A DNA stretch of 64,000 nucleotides from Nostoc sp. NIES-4103 (GCF_002368335.1 NZ_AP018288.1:5543763-5607762); one strand, 5' to 3'. Numbered from the stretch's first letter, positions 42,889-52,226 are shown. Notes: generated from the letters alone by a model not told the origin. Numbers and translations: made by a program.

Positions 42889-44592
42889 TTACGCGAAAGA
42901 TTGTTTGCTAGCAGGATTGTGATAAGTTAGGGTGACTTGATTTTCCGGGTTTTGACCTATCTTGAGTTGATCTCCATCTTGAAGAAGATGTCCTTGTTGC
43001 GAGTCAATCAATTTACCGTTAATCCAAATGCCATTGGTGCTACGTCTTGTACCGTCACCATCGAAGATGCGATAGTTTTCTTCTTCCTTTCTAAAGATTG
43101 CATGACGATTGGAAATCACATCCCATCCTGGTTGGCTAAGGTCTATATCTGACCAGTTGCGATCGCGTCCTAATTGGTAGCGTTGTCCTTGGAGATTCAA
43201 TGTACGCACATCACCATGTGGATTTTTCAATTCTACATAGGTGGTTTGTAGACTCATCACTGTTCCTGGTTGGTATGGATGAGTGAAGCCATTAGAAACT
43301 GCTTGCAATGTCGCGCGTTGTACTTGTTGTTCAGTTACAAATTCTTCTACTGGCTCAGGTGTCGGTTCTGGTATGTATCCTGTTGATTCTGTTGATTCCG
43401 TTGAACCAGAAACACTCCGTTTTCGCAAGTTGACAAACAAAAGTACTGCCATTGTTCCCGCTAGAAAAGCACCAATACCCACCAGCCAAGGAGTGTAGTT
43501 ATTATTAGCCCATTTATCTGCAATCTTTTGCTCACTTTCACCAATGAGTCGAGCTACCTCTGAGTGCTGAGGGAAGAGTACTTTGACTGCTTCAAATTGT
43601 GCTTTTGCTCCTTCGTAGTCTCCTTTCCAGAATAATTCAAGGCCTTGTTTATACCGTTCGTCAACTACTCCTTTCTTATTTGTCAGTCCAGATTGGATTA
43701 TAAATTCTTTAATTGTGCTGCTAGGTATGGCAATAGGAACGAAAGCCCCCTCTTTCTCCTTATCCTTATTCTCTGTATCACCTAAAGTAATAATTCCAAT
43801 AACTTTACCTTGGCTATTCAGTACAGGACTGCCTGAACTACCATTTGCTACTTGCACACCTATTTGGAGAACTGGGGAATTGTCTTGTAGCCTTTTATTC
43901 GGGTTGGAGACTTTACCCTCTGTAACGGATGCTTCTAATATTGATCCAGCTGTCAAATTTTCAGTATCAGCAGCAGTCGGATATCCTATAACTAATACTT
44001 CATCCTGAAGGTTGACAGAATTAGAGTCGGCTAGCTCTAAAACTGGTGCATTCGTCAGTGCAATCTTGATAATTGCAACATCATTAGAAAATCCTTTGGG
44101 TGTACCTAACTCCTTAACGTTAAAGTCAAACCTCACCAAGCTAGAGCCACTAGGTAGCAACACCTGTCCATTATTTTCTATACTCTCTTTTTTGATGCTT
44201 TCTTTAAACTTTTTCAAATCCTCAGAACTTAGATCCTCTTCATCAACTATTTTTTGAGTCAACTTATTTACGAAATACTGATCGCAAGCTTTTCCGTCTT
44301 CTGTTGCAAACTTTGCCACATTGGCGGTTGTCAACAGGTAGCCATCAGAATTTACAAAATACCCAGAACCTAGAAAAGTTTCACTTGAAGACCATTCACG
44401 TGTTTGCGGCTTTTTGTCTCCTCGCAATGTGTATTTGTATTCGCCTTGACAACTAGTGAGGATACGCGCTACTGCTGGCTTAGAAGATATTCCCAGTCGT
44501 TGATTGTAGTTTGGCTGGGAGTTTTCAGCAAAGGCTATCTGAGTTGGAATGAGAGTCTGAGCAATGAGAAAGGGGGCAATACGTTTGAGCAT
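42889..44592 (-). CDS. Trypsin-like (pseudo)protease with C-terminal FHA domain
   Basis: About 567 aa from ATG 44592, which has AAGGA 8 nt upstream and gives a signal peptide (MLKRIAPFLIAQTLIPTQIAFAENS). The trypsin-like domain has NDVAIIKI and NGSSGSPV (S253), but the catalytic His position reads LLTTANVAKF: Asn 91 (AAT). A transmembrane helix (about 365-385) separates it from an FHA domain (about 470-555: YQLGRDR, SNRHAIF, STNGIWINGK). So the protease side faces out and FHA faces in, next to the kinase gene. Confidence 0.88.
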   Translation of the reverse strand: MLKRIAPFLIAQTLIPTQIAFAENSQPNYNQRLGISSKPAVARILTSCQGEYKYTLRGDKKPQTREWSSSETFLGSGYFVNSDGYLLTTANVAKFATEDGKACDQYFVNKLTQKIVDEEDLSSEDLKKFKESIKKESIENNGQVLLPSGSSLVRFDFNVKELGTPKGFSNDVAIIKIALTNAPVLELADSNSVNLQDEVLVIGYPTAADTENLTAGSILEASVTEGKVSNPNKRLQDNSPVLQIGVQVANGSSGSPVLNSQGKVIGIITLGDTENKDKEKEGAFVPIAIPSSTIKEFIIQSGLTNKKGVVDERYKQGLELFWKGDYEGAKAQFEAVKVLFPQHSEVARLIGESEQKIADKWANNNYTPWLVGIGAFLAGTMAVLLFVNLRKRSVSGSTESTESTGYIPEPTPEPVEEFVTEQQVQRATLQAVSNGFTHPYQPGTVMSLQTTYVELKNPHGDVRTLNLQGQRYQLGRDRNWSDIDLSQPGWDVISNRHAIFRKEEENYRIFDGDGTRRSTNGIWINGKLIDSQQGHLLQDGDQLKIGQNPENQVTLTYHNPASKQSFA

Positions 44593-45468
44593 TATGTCTA
44601 TCCTTGGGTGTGATGACGAAAAACGCAATTGATGCAAGTTCAACAGCCGAGTCTAGATTTAGGGAAACAAACGTTTTAATTTTTGGACTATTTCCTTCCT
44701 ATGCTTATGTAAAACTACTGTCTTAGTTCAGTGGTTTTACGTAAAAATAAGACATAAAAAAGATAGCTAAAAACATTCTGTGATTCCACATAGCCAAAAT
44801 TCAACAGCAATAAACTATAGTTGACACAGACTCTAAAGCACCAAAGGATATAACTTTCGGCTATTATGGTTAGGGCAGCTTGCTTTTCAGGAAAAAGGCT
44901 AATTTATGATTTGTCTACCTGTAATTTCTCTAGAAATTGGTAGGCTGATTATACCATGTTCTTTGTTTTGGCGTTTTACTAATCCTTACCGTAGCGTATA
45001 TTTACATAAATTCAAACTTCTTCGAGTTCCCGTAGTCAAGCAGAGCAACGCACGTCTTTCCAAAGACTATGCGCTAGCAATTGACATAATAAAACATGGT
45101 ATTTAGCTAATGTGCCTGGATATTATATTTTGAGCGTTGCAAAATAAAAATATAAATTAATCCGATCGCCCATGTTATCAATCTCTGAGTGAACTATTTG
45201 AACAAAACATTAATTCCCATACTTTATAACGTAAGCGATCGCTTAGAGGTTAGCTATAAATAAATTGTTAAGTGGTTAGCCTTTGAAGGATAAGTACAAT
45301 CATGACAATATTTTGTACTCATTCGCCTCGATACTCTTGCTCGGTAGACGAAGTTAAGAAGGCGATCGCCAGTTTTGGTTATAGAATTAACTTCAACGTT
45401 GTATGCATCGTGCGATCGCGCTTTACTCAATTTTCAGCCACAACATGCCCAACTTCCAATATCTCAAG
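44593..45468. other. Intergenic region upstream of the FHA protein gene
   Basis: About 870 bp, AT-rich. Short ORFs at 44906-45106 and 45302-45571 on the + strand have no family resemblance and were not called. No RNA motif recognised. Confidence 0.5.
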
Positions 45469-46089
45469 TCAACTTACTTCAACCAAACCTCGTTCAGGTA
45501 GCTTGACTTGGCTAAGGAAGCAGTCGCCCATATCTACATTAGTTAAATCTACTTGTGTGAAATCAACGTAGCTGAAATCGGTTTTGAACAAAATAGCTTT
45601 AGTAAAATTCACATCACTTAAATCTGTGTTACTCAAGTTTGCCCCAGTGAGGTTTGCACCACTAAGATTTGCCTTTGCTAAGAAAGCGCCGCTGAGGTTC
45701 GCATAGCTTAAGTCTGCACCACTGAGGTTAGCATAGCTTAAGTCTGCACCACTGAGGTCTGCTAAACGCAGGTTTGCATGTTGGAGAGAAGCCTGGTACA
45801 AGTCTACTTGAGTAAGATTGGCACGAATCAAGTTAGCAGCTTTCAGGTTTGTCCAAATCAAGTTTGCTTTCGTTAAGTCAGTTCTCCATAGGGAAGCCGC
45901 CGTCAAATTTGCTTCAATCAAATTTGCTCCCCGCAGGTTGGAATGAGATAAATTTGCCTTAGCTAAGTCAGCTTGAGCTAAATTAATTCCCAATAAACAC
46001 ATCTCGCTCAGGTTAACTAAGCGCAGGCTTACTTGAGTGAATTTTCTCTCACCTGCACTATAGCGTGTTAGAAGTTCATCAGCATCCAT
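45469..46089 (-). CDS. Pentapeptide repeat protein
   Basis: I choose ATG 46089 (206 aa, MDADELLTRYSAGERKF), because this N-terminus matches that of the pentapeptide protein at 25626; a start at 46182 would add a non-homologous tail. A(N/D)LXX repeats run through most of the protein, including two identical LSGADLSYAN units. Right-handed quadrilateral beta-helix predicted. Function unknown. Confidence 0.9.
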   Translation of the reverse strand: MDADELLTRYSAGERKFTQVSLRLVNLSEMCLLGINLAQADLAKANLSHSNLRGANLIEANLTAASLWRTDLTKANLIWTNLKAANLIRANLTQVDLYQASLQHANLRLADLSGADLSYANLSGADLSYANLSGAFLAKANLSGANLTGANLSNTDLSDVNFTKAILFKTDFSYVDFTQVDLTNVDMGDCFLSQVKLPERGLVEVS

Positions 46090-46237
46090 ACAGCCTGCTT
46101 TGCAAATCTCCATTGCACCAATATTAAAAATGTTTTGATAAAAATATGTTGATAATTTTTCACAAAAGTTAGCGGTTGACATAGCTTAAGCAGCCAAAGA
46201 AGCGACTAACCCAGCAATGTCATCCCTTCTATATCTA

Positions 46238-46319
46238 ATACCAATTCGTAATTCCAAAAGTCGGATATGGAATGGGTTTTGGGGTTTGAATCTGTTACTG
46301 AATTTTAGAGAATTGGTAT
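46238..46319. repeat. Small inverted-repeat element with ATACCAATTC ends
   Basis: ATACCAATTC at 46238 and its exact complement GAATTGGTAT at 46310 bracket an 82-bp stretch between the pentapeptide and OCP genes. Such ends are a frequent cyanobacterial repeat. Confidence 0.55.
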
Positions 46320-46420
46320 AACTTGCATATTTAACCTTTGTTGACTGATAACTGTCATTGGTCATCAGTCAACAAGTTCTCTGTAGCAAGAGAGACTATG
46401 CAATAAATATGCTTTTTGGC

Positions 46421-47383
46421 TTATTTACGCACTAGGTTTAGCAGTTCTTTAGGAGAAGCCAATAAGTCAACTGCAACGAAGAAAATTTTGCCTTGGGGGT
46501 CTAGCAAAAACCGCCATGCAATATTCATCCCTACATTGTCACTGAACCAGGGAGTTTCTACTTTGCCTGTAACTTTAATTTGGGTATAGCCATCTTCTGC
46601 TGGCTCAGATACACCCCGTTCAGGCATCATCTTCAGCCCTTGGCATTGTTCACGCATATATGCGAGGATAGCTTGCTGCCCAACAATAGGTCTTTCAAAA
46701 GGAGGTTGCAAAGCTCCTTCGGAGGTAAACAAAGCAACAGCCGCATCAAAGTCAAAGGCATTCATGTTATTGATATAGGCCAGCACTGTAGCATTATCGA
46801 TGCCTTCAATTGTTACCTTTGTACGTAATGCTGGTGCAGTGGGAGGAGCCACTGGTTCGGAAACTTTTTTGTAACTACCAGGAGCATTGGGATCAAATCC
46901 CATGTTAACTACAGTATTGCGTAGGATGGTGATTTGTTGACCTGAATCAGCTTGTCGGATTGCTTGCAGCACTGAAGCTGCTTTGGGAGATAGTTGATAG
47001 CCCTCTGGAATCGGAGCGACGAGTCCTTTTTCCATCCATTCTCCTAGCTGAAACCAGAAGCCTAGTTTCAGGTTCATGCTGAAGGAAGCATAGGAACGAC
47101 AGATGGGAGTGTCAGCACGGTTAGCCAAATCACACATGACTTGCGTTTGAGCCTCAAAAGGCATCTGTTTAATTTGTTCTAAAATGCCTTGGGCCAGAAC
47201 CATATTGGCTGCTCCTATAGCCGCAACCGTAATTGTTTTACCCATTTCGGTGTAGGCAAACCACAGTAACGCTAGTTGGTCTTCAGCCTTGAGCTGATTG
47301 AAGGATTCAATGGTAGTTGGAACAACGTCAGCAACGAGTGTGCCGGGAAAAATACCTTGAGCCGACTGGATGGTAAATGGCAT
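46421..47383 (-). CDS. Orange carotenoid protein (OCP)
   Basis: A 320-aa full-length OCP: N-terminal carotenoid-binding domain (about 1-165) and C-terminal NTF2-like domain (about 195-320). Photochemical residues are in place: Y44, W110, R155 for the inter-domain salt bridge, and Y203 and W290 that hold the keto-carotenoid. It quenches phycobilisome energy in strong blue-green light. No gene for the fluorescence recovery protein (FRP) is adjacent. The linker is about two residues longer than I recall for Synechocystis OCP. Confidence 0.96.
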   Translation of the reverse strand: MPFTIQSAQGIFPGTLVADVVPTTIESFNQLKAEDQLALLWFAYTEMGKTITVAAIGAANMVLAQGILEQIKQMPFEAQTQVMCDLANRADTPICRSYASFSMNLKLGFWFQLGEWMEKGLVAPIPEGYQLSPKAASVLQAIRQADSGQQITILRNTVVNMGFDPNAPGSYKKVSEPVAPPTAPALRTKVTIEGIDNATVLAYINNMNAFDFDAAVALFTSEGALQPPFERPIVGQQAILAYMREQCQGLKMMPERGVSEPAEDGYTQIKVTGKVETPWFSDNVGMNIAWRFLLDPQGKIFFVAVDLLASPKELLNLVRK

Positions 47384-47421
47384 ATTTTAGAATCCCAATG
47401 AGATTTACAGTTCAGTAAAAT

Positions 47422-47565
47422 CTAAAAAATCAAATGTGCTAAAACGCAAGTCAGATGTGATGATCTGACAGCGAAAACAGTCAACATCAAAGACAAAACC
47501 AGCAGAACTGCAATTACACCAACAAATGCAAGCGCGAATCTGTTGCTTTTGAGTTGAATACTCAT
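47422..47565 (-). CDS. Possible 47-aa single-helix membrane peptide upstream of OCP
   Basis: An ATG-initiated frame of 47 codons begins MSIQLKSNRFALAFVGV and continues with a hydrophobic run (IAVLLVLSLMLTVFAV) then a polar end. Basic residues before the helix fit the inside-positive rule. It ends 38 bp before the OCP start on the same strand. No strong ribosome binding site; no known family. The alternative 64-aa frame (47405-47599) is Cys-rich and less credible. Confidence 0.4.
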   Translation of the reverse strand: MSIQLKSNRFALAFVGVIAVLLVLSLMLTVFAVRSSHLTCVLAHLIF

Positions 47566-47978
47566 AGTCATTCAGAACGCTAAGCGCGATCGCTGGCATA
47601 ACGCATTACCTGGGTTTTGTAACGCTTTGTTAAGAAATATAACGCAATTGTTACATTTAAGCAATTGTTTCTCAGTGAGATTTTTATAAAATGTGCTTAT
47701 GTAACATATCTGATTTCATCAGTAACTGAGGTTAATTAACGTAAGTTCGACAAGTGTTCTTTTGACCTCTCCCCCAAGGTCTCTGCTTTGAGGCTATCCA
47801 TTACCCACATCTTGCTTAACAAAGCGTAGCTTTAGTCGGGTAAGGTTCAGAGGTTTTGATAAGTAACAAGCAAAGGACATGATATTACAAAAAACAAGAT
47901 CATAAATCTGGGGTTTGAGGCTTGACCTCGGCAGCCGAATTAAGATCAAGATAAATACATATTTTGTAACTTATAAAC
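47566..47978. other. Divergent control region of OCP and the ChlH paralogue
   Basis: About 410 bp. It includes inverted CAATTGTTACATTTAAGCAATTG (47648-47670) and a solo AGTTCGA-type element end (47739-47752). No riboswitch recognised. Confidence 0.5.
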
Positions 47979-50900
47979 ATGAAACGCGTCGTCTTGATTG
48001 CTGGATTTGAATCGTTTAACGCTGACTTGTACAGGAAAGCGGCTTTTTTAGCAAACTCCCGCTGTCCTGATTTAGATATTCGCGTATTTAGCGATCGCGA
48101 TATTACCAGCAATAGCACTGAGGTGTCAGCAGCACTTCAAGACGCTGACGTATTTTTTGGCAGCTTACTATTTGATTATGACCAAGTTTTATGGTTGCGC
48201 GATCGCCTTGCCCAAATTCCCATCCGGCTGGTGTTTGAGTCAGCTTTGGAATTGATGAGTTTAACCAAGCTGGGAGACTTTGCCATTGGCGACAAACCCA
48301 AAGGAATGCCTAAACCAGTTAAATTCATCCTTGATAAATTTAGCAACGGTAGAGAAGAAGACAAACTAGCCGGTTATATCAGCTTCTTAAAAATAGGCCC
48401 CAAACTCTTAAAATTCGTCCCAGTGCAAAAAGTCCAAGACTTACGCAACTGGTTAATTATCTATGGTTACTGGAATGCTGGCGGCCCGGAAAACGTCGCC
48501 GCTTTATTTTGGACACTTGCAGAAAAATACTTAGGCTTAAAAGTCGGCGACATACCCCCGCCAATGGAAACCCCGAATATGGGATTACTTCATCCCGACT
48601 ATCAAGGATTCTTTGAATCGCCCAAAGCATATCTTGAATGGTATCGAAAGAGGGGCATGGGGCATAGGGAATCGGGAATTGGGAAAACTCCCCAGTCCCC
48701 AGTCCCCAGTCCCCAGTCCCCAGTCCCTAATACCCAGTCCCCAGTTGTAGGAATTCTGCTTTATCGCAAACATGTTATTACCAAACAACCTTACATTCCC
48801 CAACTGATTCGGCGTTTTGAAGCAGCTGGGTTAATTCCTTTGCCGATTTTCATCAACGGCGTAGAAGGACATGTGGCGGTACGAGATTGGATGACAACCG
48901 ACTACGAAATTCAGCAACGACAAATAGGTAATGTGGAAACGCTCTCACTTTCTGCTGAAGCTGTCAAGGTTGATGCGATCGTTTCCACAATTGGCTTTCC
49001 TTTGGTGGGTGGGCCAGCTGGTTCAATGGAAGCAGGTCGTCAGGTAGAAGTAGCAAAGCGCATTCTCTCTGCTAAAAATGTACCTTACATCGTTGCCGCA
49101 CCACTGCTAATTCAAGATATTTACTCTTGGACGCGTCAAGGTGTAGGCGGCTTGCAAAGTGTTGTATTATATGCTTTGCCAGAATTAGATGGGGCAATTG
49201 ATGCTGTACCCCTTGGTGGTTTAGTGGGTGAAAAAATTTATTTAGTTCCCGAACGAGTGCAACGATTAATAGGCAGAGTCAAAAGTTGGATTGCTCTACG
49301 ACAAAAGCCAGCAGCTGAACGCAAGATTGCCATTATTTTGTATGGCTTTCCCCCTGGTTACGGCGCAGTGGGTACAGCTGCATTATTGAACGTGCCACGC
49401 AGTCTTGTCAAATTCCTCCATGCTTTGAAAAATCAAGGTTACACCGTCGGCGATTTTCCTGATGATGGAGAAGAGTTGATTCGTCAAGTCAAAGAAGCAG
49501 ATGAAGCCTTTCCTACTGGGGAGAATATTCCCACCTCCGTCAATGTCCGCACTCTGGAAAAATGGTTAGGATATCTCCGCACCTCCCGCATCGAAAAACA
49601 ATGGAAATCTCTGACGGGAACTGGCATTAAAACTTATGGTGATGAATTACAAATTGGTGGTGTGCAGTTAGAAAATATTTGGATAGGTGTACAACCACCT
49701 TTGGGGATACAAGGCGACCCGATGCGGTTAATGTTTGAACGGGATTTAACTCCCCATCCCCAATATGCTGCTTTTTATAAATGGTTACAAAATAAATTTC
49801 AAGCTGATGCTATAGTCCACTTTGGAATGCACGGTACGGTGGAATGGTTGCCTGGTTCACCTTTAGGTAATACTGGTTATTCTTGGTCGGATATTCTGTT
49901 AGGAGATTTGCCTAATCTATATATATATGCAGCTAATAATCCTTCGGAATCTATTTTGGCAAAGCGTCGCGGTTATGGTGTGTTAATTTCTCACAATGTA
50001 CCGCCCTATGGTCGTGCTGGTTTATATAAAGAGTTGGTGGCATTAAGAGATTTAATTTCGGAGTATCGAGAAGACCCGAAGAAAAATTATGCACTGAAGG
50101 AAGGGATTTGTAAGAAGATTGTCGATACTGGTTTAGATGCGGATTGTCAGTTTGAGGAAGCGAGAAAGTTAGGTATTGCTTTTACTCCAGAAAATATCAA
50201 AATGTTTAGTGCCCATGCTTTTGATGATTATCTGGTGAAGTTGTATGAGTATTTGCAAGTTTTGGAGAATCGGTTGTTTTCTTCTGGGTTGCATACGTTA
50301 GGGGAAGCACCAAATGAGGAGGAATTGGCTGCATATTTAGAAGCTTATTTTGGAGACGAACCGCAGAGGCGCGGAGAACACGGAGAGGAGGAAAGACAAA
50401 CAAGAGATTTATTAGAAAAGAGTACGGATGAGTTAACTAATTTGTTACGAGGGTTGAATGGGGAGTATATTCCGCCTGCGCCTGGTGGTGATTTGTTAAG
50501 GGATGGGCCTGGTGTTTTGCCTACGGGGAGGAATATTCATGCTTTAGATCCTTATAGAATGCCTTCGCCTGCTGCTTATGAACGGGGGAAAGAAATTGCT
50601 CAAAAAATTATTTCGCAGCATCTAGAGGAACATGGCACATACCCGGAAACTGTGGCGGTGTTGTTGTGGGGTTTAGATGCTATTAAAACTAAGGGTGAAT
50701 CTCTCGGTATTCTGTTGGAATTGGTGGGGGCTGAACCTGTTAAGGAAGGTACTGGGAGAATTGTTCGTTATGAATTAAAACCTTTGGTAGATGTGGGACA
50801 TCCGCGTATTGATGTGTTGGGTAATTTGTCTGGAATTTTCCGAGATAGTTTTGTCAATATTATTGAATTGTTGGATGATTTATTTCAACGTGCAGCTGAT

Positions 50901-51698
50901 GCTGATGAACCGGAAGAACAGAATTTTATTAGAAAACATGCTTTGGCTTTAAAAGCCCAAGGTGTCGAGAATGTGTCTGCAAGATTGTTTTCTAATCCAG
51001 CGGGTGATTTTGGTTCTTTGGTGAATGATAGAGTTGTAGATGGTAACTGGGAATCTGGTGAAGAGTTAGGCAATACTTGGCAAAGTCGCAATGTGTTCAG
51101 CTACGGTAGACAGGATAAAGGACAAGCTAGACCCGAAGTTTTGAATCAGTTGTTGAAAACAAGCGATCGCATCGTTCAAGAAATCGATTCGGTAGAATAT
51201 GGTTTAACCGATATTCAGGAATATTATGCCAATACTGGCGGTTTGAAAAAGGCAGCAGAAAAACAACGCGGTAAAAAGGTAACTACCAGCTTTGTCGAAA
51301 GTTTTTCCAAAGACACCACACCCCGCAATTTGGATGATTTACTCCGAATGGAATATCGCACCAAATTAGTCAATCCTAAATGGGCTGAAGCAATGGCTAA
51401 TCAGGGTTCTGGTGGTGCTTTTGAAATTTCTCAACGCATGACAGCGTTAATTGGTTGGGCTGGTACAGCCGATTTTACCGATAATTGGGTATATGACCAA
51501 GCTGCAGATACCTATGCGTTAGATGCAGAAATGGCGGAGAAATTACGCAAAGCAAATCCTGAAGCTTTCCGTAATATTGTTGGCAGAATGTTAGAAGCAT
51601 ATGGGCGCGGTTTCTGGGAAGCTGATGCAGATAAGTTAGAGAAATTACGCCAGCTGTATGAGTTAACTGATGAGGAATTAGAAGGAGTAACGGTTTAG
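47979..51698 (+). CDS. Magnesium chelatase subunit H family protein (ChlH/BchH paralogue)
   Basis: A 1239-aa porphyrin-binding large subunit of the ChlH/CobN family: N-terminal MKRVVLIAGFESFNADLYRKAA, then GYPPGYGAVGTAALLNVPRS-like core, HFGMHGTVEWLPG and DFTDNWVYDQAADTY. It is shorter than the canonical ChlH (about 1330 aa) and starts differently, so it is likely a second paralogue; whether it inserts Mg into protoporphyrin is not shown. Two non-homologous insertions encoded by genomic repeats lie near residues 225-253 and 793-806. No chlD or chlI nearby. Confidence 0.9.
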   Translation: MKRVVLIAGFESFNADLYRKAAFLANSRCPDLDIRVFSDRDITSNSTEVSAALQDADVFFGSLLFDYDQVLWLRDRLAQIPIRLVFESALELMSLTKLGDFAIGDKPKGMPKPVKFILDKFSNGREEDKLAGYISFLKIGPKLLKFVPVQKVQDLRNWLIIYGYWNAGGPENVAALFWTLAEKYLGLKVGDIPPPMETPNMGLLHPDYQGFFESPKAYLEWYRKRGMGHRESGIGKTPQSPVPSPQSPVPNTQSPVVGILLYRKHVITKQPYIPQLIRRFEAAGLIPLPIFINGVEGHVAVRDWMTTDYEIQQRQIGNVETLSLSAEAVKVDAIVSTIGFPLVGGPAGSMEAGRQVEVAKRILSAKNVPYIVAAPLLIQDIYSWTRQGVGGLQSVVLYALPELDGAIDAVPLGGLVGEKIYLVPERVQRLIGRVKSWIALRQKPAAERKIAIILYGFPPGYGAVGTAALLNVPRSLVKFLHALKNQGYTVGDFPDDGEELIRQVKEADEAFPTGENIPTSVNVRTLEKWLGYLRTSRIEKQWKSLTGTGIKTYGDELQIGGVQLENIWIGVQPPLGIQGDPMRLMFERDLTPHPQYAAFYKWLQNKFQADAIVHFGMHGTVEWLPGSPLGNTGYSWSDILLGDLPNLYIYAANNPSESILAKRRGYGVLISHNVPPYGRAGLYKELVALRDLISEYREDPKKNYALKEGICKKIVDTGLDADCQFEEARKLGIAFTPENIKMFSAHAFDDYLVKLYEYLQVLENRLFSSGLHTLGEAPNEEELAAYLEAYFGDEPQRRGEHGEEERQTRDLLEKSTDELTNLLRGLNGEYIPPAPGGDLLRDGPGVLPTGRNIHALDPYRMPSPAAYERGKEIAQKIISQHLEEHGTYPETVAVLLWGLDAIKTKGESLGILLELVGAEPVKEGTGRIVRYELKPLVDVGHPRIDVLGNLSGIFRDSFVNIIELLDDLFQRAADADEPEEQNFIRKHALALKAQGVENVSARLFSNPAGDFGSLVNDRVVDGNWESGEELGNTWQSRNVFSYGRQDKGQARPEVLNQLLKTSDRIVQEIDSVEYGLTDIQEYYANTGGLKKAAEKQRGKKVTTSFVESFSKDTTPRNLDDLLRMEYRTKLVNPKWAEAMANQGSGGAFEISQRMTALIGWAGTADFTDNWVYDQAADTYALDAEMAEKLRKANPEAFRNIVGRMLEAYGRGFWEADADKLEKLRQLYELTDEELEGVTV
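48655..48748. repeat. STRR heptamer insertion within the ChlH-paralogue gene
   Basis: GGGCATGGGGCATAGGGAAT, then CCCCAGT units repeated about eight times, all in frame. The encoded segment is rich in PQSPVPS/NTQSPV, foreign to the family. Confidence 0.85.
50357..50388. repeat. Dispersed repeat inserted within the ChlH-paralogue gene
   Basis: GAACCGCAGAGGCGCGGAGA followed by ACACGGAGAG is the widespread GAACCGCAGAGGCGC-type cyanobacterial repeat. Encoded in frame as EPQRRGEHGEE. Confidence 0.75.
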
Positions 51699-52226
51699 TA
51701 AATAGGTAAAAACGGTAAAGTTTTTAATTGCTATCTTTCAGTATGAAGATGGCAAATTAATTGCTGAATGTTCATCTATTCACGATTGATAGAAAAATTT
51801 TGCTTTTTAAGTACCAGTTAAAAAGCACAGCATGAGGATTAAAGCAAGAGAACTGAACTATACTTCTATGCCAAACCTGTATATACGGGAATACAGAAAT
51901 ATAGTTTCAATCTCTATTAGGGATTATATATAGGACTCCTATTTGATTTTTGAAATAAACTTAGGGTGGGCTTTGCCCACTATATCCGGGTTTTGGTGGG
52001 CAAAGCCTACCTACACTTGAAGCTTAAGTGTAGGGATTTTTTTTCAGAAATCAAACATGATTCCTATAATAAATATATATCTATGTGCGGACAGTTTGAA
52101 AAAAAACTGTATGGACACTTTCAATCAATTCCGGTTGCCGTAGGCTAAGACGCTAAGTACACGTTTGCCTTTGGCGCTTCTCAAGGGTAAAAAAGACGAT
52201 TTGAGAGAGTTTTTCCTAAGTTCTAT
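51699..52226. other. Intergenic region after the ChlH paralogue
   Basis: About 530 bp containing the 51930-52067 element. The ORF at 51966-52148 runs through the element and is not credible. Nothing else recognised. Confidence 0.55.
51930..52067. mobile_element. Miniature inverted-repeat element, ATAGGA family
   Basis: Left end ATAGGACTCCTATTTGATTT, right end (reverse complement) ATAGGAATCATGTTTGATTT, both followed by TGAAA-like sequence. Inside are a GTGGGC/GCCCAC hairpin repeat and CTACACTT...AAGTGTAG. It accounts for much of the gap after the ChlH paralogue. Confidence 0.7.

Noticed and set aside
44906..45106. 66-codon + strand ORF
   Set aside because: No ribosome binding site, no recognisable composition or family; lies in AT-rich spacer.
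45302..45571. 89-codon + strand ORF with an AAGGA upstream
   Set aside because: Its 3' third is antisense to the pentapeptide gene and the sequence is low-complexity Ser/Thr; more likely chance.
47405..47599. 64-codon minus-strand ORF upstream of OCP
   Set aside because: Cys-rich, no family; the overlapping hydrophobic 47-codon frame is a better candidate.
51966..52148. 60-codon ORF after the ChlH paralogue
   Set aside because: It is encoded largely by the miniature element at 51930-52067.
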